Assembly: GCA_028713225.1 (NCBI GenBank)
Contig: JAQTOS010000007.1
Location: 25,099-89,098 of the forward strand
Source of the DNA: Candidatus Altimarinota bacterium
GTDB taxonomy: Bacteria; Patescibacteriota; Gracilibacteria; BD1-5; UBA6164
Length of the DNA: 64,000 nt
Direction of reading: 5' to 3'
The position numbers and the translations under genes are program-made. Every line of letters begins with the position of its first letter. Positions within the stretch are counted from its first letter, which is position 1. The notes under the pieces are model-generated. The model made no database searches, was not told the origin of the DNA, and saw nothing but the letters and a program-made list of their open reading frames with translations. Of the stretch, positions 57,335 through 64,000 are shown piece after piece.

Positions 57335-57430
57335 ATTTATTTAAGTTTTAAGTTTAAAATTCAAGTATTTGATTATAATAATAAAAATCAAATATTCAAT
57401 GTGATTTTACAAATTCAATGTTAGATATAA

Positions 57431-57461
57431 GTAAAAAAGCTAGATAATCTAGCTTTTTTAC
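57431..57461 (-). terminator. Terminator of groES-groEL
   Basis: Arms of 14 bp (57431-57444 and 57448-57461) around a 3-base loop, with A and T tracts at the outer ends, just after the groEL stop. Confidence 0.85.
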
Positions 57462-57468
57462 TTATTTT

Positions 57469-59109
57469 TTAATACATTCCCATCCCTGGCATTCATCCCA
57501 TTGCTGACATATCTGGAAGAGCTTCTTCTTTTTTTGGAATATCTGTAACTGCAACTTCTGTAGTTAAAAACATTCAAGCGAGTGATACTGCTTGTTCCAA
57601 AGCAACTCTTTCAACTTTTTTTGGATCTATAATACCAGCTTCAAGCATATTTTTAAATTCATCATTTGCGGCATCATAACCATAATTTATATCGGAATTT
57701 GATAAAACTTGACTAACTATAACTGAACCTTCTTTTCAAGCATTTTCAGCGATCGTTTTGATTGGATAAGACAAAGCTCTAGCAACAATTTGAGCTCATA
57801 TATTTTGGTCTTCATTTCAGAAATTTATTCATTCAAGAGCTTTTGATGCTTTAAGTAAGGCAACTCAACCACCTGCAACAACTCATTCTTCAACGGCTGC
57901 ACGAGTAGCATTTAGAGCATCTTCTATTCTAAGTTTTTTCTCTTTCATTTCTACTTCACTTGCTGCTCATACTTTGATAACAGCAACTCATCAAGCAAGT
58001 TTAGCTAATCTTTCAGCTAATTTTTCTTTATCGAATTCTCATTTTGTATTTGAAATTTGAGCAGCGATTTCTCTTACTCTTGCTTCAATTTCTGATTTTT
58101 CTCATTCTCAACCGATTATAGTTGTTTTATCTTTTGTTGATGTAACTGATTTTGCTCTACCAAGATGTTCCATAGAAGCATTTTCAAATTTTAGTCCTAA
58201 TTCTTTTGTAATAACTGTTGCTCAAGTCAAAATAGCTATATCTTTTAGCATTTCTTTTTTTCTATCACCAAAACCTGGAGCTTTGATAGCTAAAACATTT
58301 AACACTCATTTCATTCTATTTAGAATAATTGTAGTAAGAGCTTCCCCATCTACATCTTCAGCAATTATTAGCAAATCTTTTCTTCCAGAACCAAGAAGTT
58401 GTTCCAAAAGAGGAAGAATATCTTTCATATTTGATAATTTTTCATCAGTGATAAGGATAGGAGCATCTCTCATTTCACTTATCATTTTTTCACCATTTGT
58501 AAGCATATATGGGCTAATATAGCCTTGTTCAAATTGCATTCATTCTGTAAGTTCAACAGTCAAACCAAAAGTTTGTCCATCTTCAACAGAAATTACTCAA
58601 TTCTTCCCTACTCTATCCATAGCTTCAGCGATAATATCACCGACTTCAGAGTCTTGAGCAGAAATAGAAGCAACTTGTGCTATTTCTCATTTTGTAGAAA
58701 TTGTTTTTGAATTTTTTTCTAGTTCTTGCGCGATTACTACAGAAGCTTTTCTCATACCATTTTTTAATTCAACAGCATTTACTCAAGTTCTGATATTTCT
58801 AAGACCTTCTTTTGCAAGAGCATAAGTAAGTAAAGTTGCAGTAGTAGTACCATCACCTGCTATTTCGTTTGTTTTATTTGCAGCTTCTTTTACAAGTGCA
58901 GCTCACATATTTTCAAATTTATCTTCTAGTTCGATTTCTCTTGCAATAGTAACTCAGTCGTTTGTAACAAGAGGTGCTCAATATCATTTATCCAAAATAA
59001 CATTTCTTCATTTTGGTCACATAGTAACAGTAACAGTTTTCGCAACCATTTCTATTCATTTAAATATTTTAGCTCTAGTATCATCTCAAAAAATTATTTG
59101 TTTTGACAT
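57469..59109 (-). CDS. groEL: 60-kDa chaperonin GroEL
   Basis: 546 residues, full length. It folds proteins in an ATP-driven barrel with GroES. Landmarks are VTVTMGPKGRNVILDKGYGAP (early ATP site, five glycines from UGA), [66 protein letters not shown] equatorial block and the C-terminal MGGMPGMGMY tail. It lies 11 bases after groES. No CIRCE heat-shock operator is seen upstream of groES. Confidence 0.97.
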
Positions 59110-59120
59110 TGTTTGTTAAA

Positions 59121-59408
59121 TTAAGAAATAATTCCCAAGATATAATCCTGACTTACAATTTTGTATTCATTTCCATCTACTTTCACTTCATCTCCAGAAT
59201 ATTGTCCACTTAGAACTTTATCTCCAATTTTTACTTGCATATTTTGAAGAACTCAATTTACTTCTTTTCCTTGTCATACAGCGACAACTTCATAGATAAA
59301 TGGTCTTTCTTTATTAGCTGATTCTGGTATATAAATACCGCTTTTTGTTACATTTTCTTGAGTAATCGCTTTCAAAACGACTCTATCGCTCAAAGGTTTT
59401 ATGTTCAT
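59121..59408 (-). CDS. groES: 10-kDa co-chaperonin GroES
   Basis: 95 residues. It caps the GroEL barrel. The beginning NIKPLSDRVVLKAI, the mobile loop SGIYIPESANKERP and the end KIVSQDYILGII are typical. It is the first gene of the groES-groEL operon. Confidence 0.95.
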
Positions 59409-59440
59409 ACAATTTTATTTTAGTTGATAATTTGGCTTCT

Positions 59441-59468
59441 ATTATATTGTTAGATTAAAAAAAGTTAA
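59441..59468 (-). promoter_or_regulatory. Promoter of groES-groEL
   Basis: On the minus strand TTAACT (59463-59468) and TATAAT (59441-59446) are 16 bases apart, 32 bases before the groES start. No CIRCE inverted repeat lies in the leader, so control by HrcA in the usual way is not supported here. Confidence 0.6.
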
Positions 59469-59515
59469 ATGTTTTTTAAAATTCATAAATATGTAAATAT
59501 TATATATGTTTTATT

Positions 59516-59833
59516 TTATTTAAATTCAACAGGAGAACTATTAATTTTAATAAAAATAAAAAATAAAAGAATAAGGAAAATTAGGAGTATAAGTATTATA
59601 AATTTTCATTGAATAACTATTCATAAAAAAGTTTTATAATTTCTTTTTTTAAAAAAATTATGTAATCAAATAAAAATTAAAACAATTCAAAAGAAAAATA
59701 ATAAAACAAATAAAACAAATAAAAATCACCGAAAAAATATATTAGTAAAATAAAAATGATTTAATATATAAAAATCTATTATAGCAAAAGTAGTCAAAAA
59801 AATACCTAATTTTAGTTTATTAAAATTAATCAT
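59516..59833 (-). CDS. Small membrane protein, 105 residues
   Basis: Three hydrophobic segments (about residues 9-28, 35-58 and 78-98) with a Lys/Arg-rich loop between the second and third, and a short polar C terminus (KINSSPVEFK). No family recognised. It is followed by a 107-base gap before groES and is preceded by the methyltransferase-like gene with a gap of 5 bases, so it belongs to that upstream unit. It shows the typical UGA glycines and one CGG. Confidence 0.65.
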
Positions 59834-59838
59834 ATAAT

Positions 59839-60387
59839 TTAAAATTCGTAAATATAAACTTCTTCTTTTCATTTATCATCGTAAATTATTTCTTTTGGTG
59901 TAGCTTTTATTAGTTTAAAAGCATTTGCAATAACAATAGTTCAAGGTCTTGCTTCTTGTTCTAATTTCTCTTCAATTTTGGCTACAAGTTCAGGATAAAG
60001 ATATATATAAACTATATCAAAATCTGCTAAATTAGTAGTGAAATAATTTCATCTGATAATAGTCGCATTTAGCTTAAATATTTTGTTAAATATTCTAGCA
60101 ATAAGTGAATTTGCTAAATCTATTTCATAACCTGTAGTAATGCATCCAAATTCTCTTTCAAAAAATCTAAGCATTTTTCCTGTTCCAGATCACATATCTA
60201 TAAGTTTTTTTCACTTCAAGTTATATTTCACAAGTCATTTTCTCATAACTCTTAAATCTGAATTAAAACTTGCAACTTGTGGAACTTTATAAATTATAGA
60301 ATTCACAATAGAAAGCACATATAAATATGCTATAAATATTATTGCAATTAATGCAATTATTCCAGCGATAAATTCAATTGTTGGCAT
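59839..60387 (-). CDS. Membrane-anchored class I methyltransferase-like protein
   Basis: 182 residues. An N-terminal membrane helix (IEFIAGIIALIAIIFIAYLYV) is followed by a methyltransferase fold: LIDMGSGTGKMLRFF (motif I, UGA glycine), TTGYEIDLANSLIAR (acidic strand 2) and DFDIVYIYLYPEL, with a late VIANAFKLIKATP. Small membrane-bound methyltransferases of this plan are common in Patescibacteria; substrate unknown. It overlaps neither neighbour, ends 5 bases before the small membrane protein and starts 2 bases after the ymdB-like stop. Confidence 0.75.
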
Positions 60388-60389
60388 TT

Positions 60390-61199
60390 TTATTTTATTA
60401 TTTCTCTAAATTTTTCTATACTTGTTGTTTTTCCTGTATTATCATCTATTTCTAGATAAACCCCCGTTATAAGAGCTGGTCAGTTTAGTTCTTGATCTAT
60501 TTTACCTCTAATCATCCCAGTTAGAAATCTATTTTTTATAAGCTCATAATTTGCTCAAATAATAGAGTAAAGTGGTCAAGTCATACCGATATCTCAGATA
60601 ATTGCAGTTCATCCTGGGAAAATCATATCATCATTTGTTTGGATATGAGTATGAGTTCCATAAACAAAACTTACTCTAGAATCAAGAAAATTAGTCATAG
60701 CATAGATTTCTGCGGTAGTTTCTCTATGAAAATCAACAATTATTCAATTCACTTTTTCGTTAACTAGTGATTTTAATATTTCATCGACTTTTAGAAATGG
60801 ATTATACATATCATCTTTCATAAAAACTCATGACATCAAATTGATAACAAGAAGTTTAAGTCAGTTTTTTTCTATGATTTTATATCATGAGCCAGGAACC
60901 TTGAAAAAATCAGACTCATAATAATTTGCAGGTCTGATTAAAATAGAGTCTTCCCTATCCATATATCAATTTAGTCTATTTTCATTGTCCCAAATATGAT
61001 TTCCCGAAGTAAGTAAATCTACTCACCAAGCCTTCATTTCCAAAACGTGTTTTTCTATAGGACCTCTTCCAGAAGTCAAATTTTCTCCGTTTGCTATAGT
61101 AAAATCAGGATTATATTTTTCTTTTAATCTAGCAATATTCGCAGAGAAAACCTCTCTTCAAACTCTCCCATATACATCTCCAAAAACCAGTAATTTCAT
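60390..61199 (-). CDS. YmdB-family metallophosphoesterase (cyclic-nucleotide phosphodiesterase)
   Basis: 269 residues, normal length for the TIGR00282 family. It starts [17 protein letters not shown] and has [49 protein letters not shown] and IGMTGPLYSIIG. Metal ligands Asp, Asn, His and His are all in place. YmdB of Bacillus hydrolyses 2',3'-cAMP and affects biofilm and motility decisions. Here it is between a polytopic membrane protein and a methyltransferase gene, all on the minus strand with very short gaps. It may act on RNA-derived cyclic nucleotides. Confidence 0.88.
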
Positions 61200-61219
61200 T
61201 TTTATTTTTTTAAATTTAA

Positions 61220-62335
61220 TTATAAAACTTCTTCATCATCATCTTCAGTTTCTTCTTCCATTACAATTTTATCAGCTATTAACATTCTTCTATAAAAAGA
61301 AACAAATAACATAGTTTCAACATTTCCTAAGAATAAGAAATATAAAATTCCCCAAACAGTTGTAAATGCATTATATTTAGTCAATTCATATTTCAAATCA
61401 TCATCATTATAATTGATGTATTTTTTTTCTAGTATTGATACTTCATATTTATTATCTTCCGTCATAGTTTTCTGAAAAGTTTCATCAGTTTTTGCTGAAA
61501 CTAGTAATTGTAATTCATCTTTTGTTCCTGAAATATTTGCTTCAATATAGAAAAATGGAGCCATTATTACAATCATAGAAATAAGCAAAAGAATATATTG
61601 TCCAAAAACTTTGAAAGATTTTGTAATAGAAATTGAATCTTTTACGTAATATTTAGCTTTTTTATGAGTATCATAATATTTTTCATCTATAAAAGAAAAG
61701 AATGCAAATTGAGTTCTATAAATTATATAAAAGAATAAAACAGCTGATATAATGAAAAATAAAAATGTGAAAATAGAAAATATATTTACAATAGAATGTT
61801 GCATCATTAATGATATTGAATCAAGTCAACCAAAAATAAAAACAAGAGCTATAATAAGTAATATGAAAATCAGAAAAGGGATAAGTAAGTATAATGATAC
61901 CCATCATAAAATACCTGTATATTTCCAAAGTTTTTTAATTGAAAAATAATTATTCCCTTTCAAAAAAATTCTTTTTTCTCCATCTATATAAGAAAGATAA
62001 AGTTTTGAAATAAGTGGATATTTATAAGAATTTCCTAGAAAAAATGCTAAAACTCAAAATACAGCTAGAAATATAATGAAAGCAAAATAAATTATATTTT
62101 TGAAAATCTCTCACAAAATAAAAACATCAACTGAATTTCACATATACAAAGCTCCAATTATACTTCTCCAATCAATAGGACTAAGATATCCTATCAAAGC
62201 AGCAAGTAAAATAAAAGGTAAAGCAACAAGTATTCCAAAGAAAAAAGAAGCTAGTGATATAATAGTTTTTGAAATATTCCAATGAATAAAATTCTTATAA
62301 ACAGTTAATATATCCAAGTAAACTTTTGTAAACAT
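61220..62335 (-). CDS. Polytopic membrane protein, unknown
   Basis: 371 residues with about six membrane helices. It begins MFTKVYLDILTVYKNFIHWN, then ISLASFFFGILVALPFILLA. A middle part contains KLWKYTGILGGYHYTYLSL, and the protein ends with an acidic tail (EEETEDDDEEVL). Between helices four and five lies an extracytoplasmic loop of about 60 charged residues. No family recognised. UGA glycines in the middle of the membrane part (ALYM-G-NSVDV) keep the frame open. It starts a minus unit that goes on to the YmdB-like and methyltransferase genes. Confidence 0.7.
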
Positions 62336-62404
62336 AATTGTATTTTTTAAAAAATAAATCTTTAAGTAAATATAACTAGAAAGCTTTTATTTGCAAAAAA
62401 AATA

Positions 62405-62439
62405 TAAAAAAAGATTGAGACAAAAATCTCAATCTTTTT
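62405..62439 (-). terminator. Terminator of the 62447-64000 gene
   Basis: AAAAAGATTGAGA pairs with TCTCAATCTTTTT around CAAAAA, 8 bases from the stop codon. Confidence 0.85.
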
Positions 62440-62446
62440 AACTTAT

Positions 62447-64000
62447 TTATTTAGATATTGCATAATATAAATAAGTTCAATTTAATGCGTTATTCCTATA
62501 ATTAGTATAATTTACTGTAAATCATAAATCATACTTATTTATATTAGGTTCTCAAGCGTCTACTAATTCAACATTAGCTAAATTTGCAAATAATAAATTA
62601 TTATTTCATGTATAATTTAAATTTCTTTTGTCATCAAATATTACCCAATCTCATATAGCATCAACTCTTTTAATCATAACAAATGCTGGTTCAAATCATA
62701 AATCTATTTTATTTCAAGAAATACCAGTTCATTGATATGTTCAAATTTTTGAAAATCATGGAACTGAAGTAAAAGCGTATGAAATATAATTATGATTCAA
62801 TTGATTTGTTAAGTCACTTCAATCAACAGTAAATATATTATTATTTATAAAAGATGAATTAGAAAAATCTGAAAATGAGTTATAAGCTCAACTATAAGCA
62901 TCTGAAGTATTTAATTTTAATATCTTAGGAGTATTTGAAGCATACCCTGAAAATAAACCTCAAACTGACCAATTTTCAACTTCTCATCTATCTTTTATCA
63001 TTATTAATTCTGGTGTTTTCCCTAGATAATGTGGAATTTGACTATTATTAGCTCATTCTCAAACATATGAAACAATAGAAAATCCAGCTCTAGCATTGTA
63101 ATTAGCAGTATATGCTTTTCAATGATTTGTTACTCATGATGCTTTATCAGTAGTTTTCCATGACCAAGCTACATAGTTATTGGATGCAGCACCTGATTCC
63201 AAAGTTCATTCTGGTCTAAATCAATTGCTATTAAAATTTAGAATATTTCATCCTCAAACTCAATTATCAGCAGATGTTGAATTAGAAACGGTTCTAAGTC
63301 AAGCTCACCTAACAGTATCAACTAAAACATTCTGAGCCACAGCTCATTTATTTTTAATCCAAACTAATCATCAATTATTTCAAGTAAACATATCTAAGCC
63401 ATTATTTACATCAAGTGTTCATCAATTTCAAGCATATGTAGTAACTGAAAAATGTTCAGATGGGATAAATGGTGCTGGTGTATTTTGAACAGGAATACTA
63501 GCAATAGTCCCTCAAATAACATTACTAGTAACTTTGCTAATATCTCATCAAAAAGAAGCAAGAATTACTCAAGAGAAAGTATTTCAAATATTAGAACTAG
63601 TAATATTTGTTATATTTACTCAAGTTAATGTTGCAACTCAAGTTCAAGTTATTTCTTGAATTATAGTATTAGCATTTTTTGTTCAAATATCTGTTGTTGA
63701 ATTTATTTTATATGGAAGATTTGTCTTTTTATCTGCAATAAAATATGTTCATGTAGAAAGTAAATTTACAGAACCAGAATTATTCCATAATAAACTTGGT
63801 ATATTAGCAATATATAATTGTCATCAAGTTGAATATTTTACATATCAAGGATAGTTTCAATTTACCTTTGCAACTACTCATAAATCGGCATAAGTAGTAT
63901 TTGCTATTGTATTTATTTGAGCTACTGTATTATTTTCCAATACAGCTGCAATTTGATACTGAGTTTGATCTGAATTTACTCAATATGTGTATTCATCTTT
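62447..64000 (-). CDS. Pilin-like protein fused to DUF7483-type (phage-tail-like) domains, 3' part
   Basis: 517 residues visible; the start is beyond the right edge. The first visible part, YTYGVNSDQTQYQIAAVLEN, then KVNGNYPGYVKY, resembles the globular part of CPR type IV pilin-like proteins. A Thr/Asn/Ile-rich beta region with many small repeats of INITNIT type follows. The C-terminal 300 residues contain LVWIKNKGAVAQNVLVDTVR, NILNFNSNGFRPEG, YVAWSWKTTD, FSIVSYVGEGANN, PHYLGKTPELIMIKDRGEVE and FVMIKRVDAIGDWVIFDD. This matches the DUF7483-type domain of phage tail and fibre proteins, with a second partial copy. A surface adhesin on a pilus is the best guess. The N-terminal prepilin signal, which would decide, is not in the window. 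Confidence 0.7.

Noticed and set aside
57469..59468. CIRCE operator for groESL
   Set aside because: No TTAGCACTC/GAGTGCTAA repeat is present in the leader.
1..64000. Widespread gene decay, because standard-code frames are broken by UGA
   Set aside because: The pieces join in one frame with UGA at conserved glycines, so the genes are intact; selenocysteine or tryptophan readings do not fit those positions.
1..64000. CRISPR arrays, rRNA genes, insertion-sequence transposases
   Set aside because: No regularly spaced repeats, rRNA-like segments or transposase motifs were found.

Overview
The window is a very AT-rich bacterial chromosome segment that only reads correctly if UGA is glycine (translation table 25). 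In-frame UGA sits at invariant glycines: the nucleotide loop of UDP-glucose dehydrogenase, the Walker A loop of a Clp-type ATPase, the GPKGRNV block of GroEL and the DDFGSG motif of an EAL domain. UAA and UAG remain the only stops. This code is known from Gracilibacteria and Absconditabacteria (SR1) of the Candidate Phyla Radiation (CPR/Patescibacteria). The window alone does not decide between them, although the few CGA/CGG codons sit where arginine is plausible. Starts are almost always ATG after an A/T-rich leader with no Shine-Dalgarno motif.

Layout. 1-5833 (minus): the start of an AI-2E-type permease, then three tightly packed genes for a helical repeat (TPR-like) protein, a coiled-coil/acidic protein and an 862-residue protein with internal duplications, all unassigned. 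6047-22597 is a surface-protein locus: a membrane-anchored PapD/DUF916-like protein, a small secreted protein, a TIG-domain protein, a 1066-residue SLH plus peptidoglycan-binding protein, a divergent pair (a small secreted protein and a protein laid out like an inverse autotransporter), and a 2531-residue Ig-repeat protein with a lamin-tail domain. 22732-25848: a helical protein overlapping an amidohydrolase, tRNA-Gln and an unknown gene.

26003-45104 is a surface-polysaccharide region: UDP-glucose dehydrogenase, at least eight glycosyltransferases, two methyltransferases, a UDP-GlcNAc 2-epimerase, a GtrA flippase, polytopic membrane proteins, an aldose epimerase, one frameshifted glycosyltransferase and a Phd/RelE-type toxin-antitoxin pair inserted among them. 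Ugd and WecB would supply UDP-glucuronate and UDP-ManNAc; the glycosyltransferases and GtrA would assemble and move the glycan; the SLH protein would be a natural ligand of such a cell-wall polymer.

45375-64000 mixes housekeeping and accessory genes: AhpC peroxiredoxin with a Fur/PerR-like operator, a short Clp-family AAA+ ATPase, Elp3 with an in-frame palindromic insertion, a PAS-GGDEF-EAL protein, a peptidoglycan-binding protein with a putative C-H-D cysteine-peptidase end and a small exported partner, an MtaB/MiaB-type methylthiotransferase, an AroE-like protein, groEL-groES, a small membrane protein, a membrane-anchored methyltransferase, a YmdB phosphodiesterase, a polytopic membrane protein, and the 3' part of a probable pilin-like protein fused to phage-tail-type (DUF7483-like) domains.

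The most unusual items are the N-terminal beta-barrel-like region followed by Ig domains in a lineage thought to lack an outer membrane, the palindromic element read through in frame inside elp3, the pilin/phage-tail fusion, and the unassigned three-gene cluster at 459-5833. Transport, nucleotide and energy metabolism are nearly absent from the window, and the many surface genes fit an attached (epibiotic or predatory) life style; that is inference.
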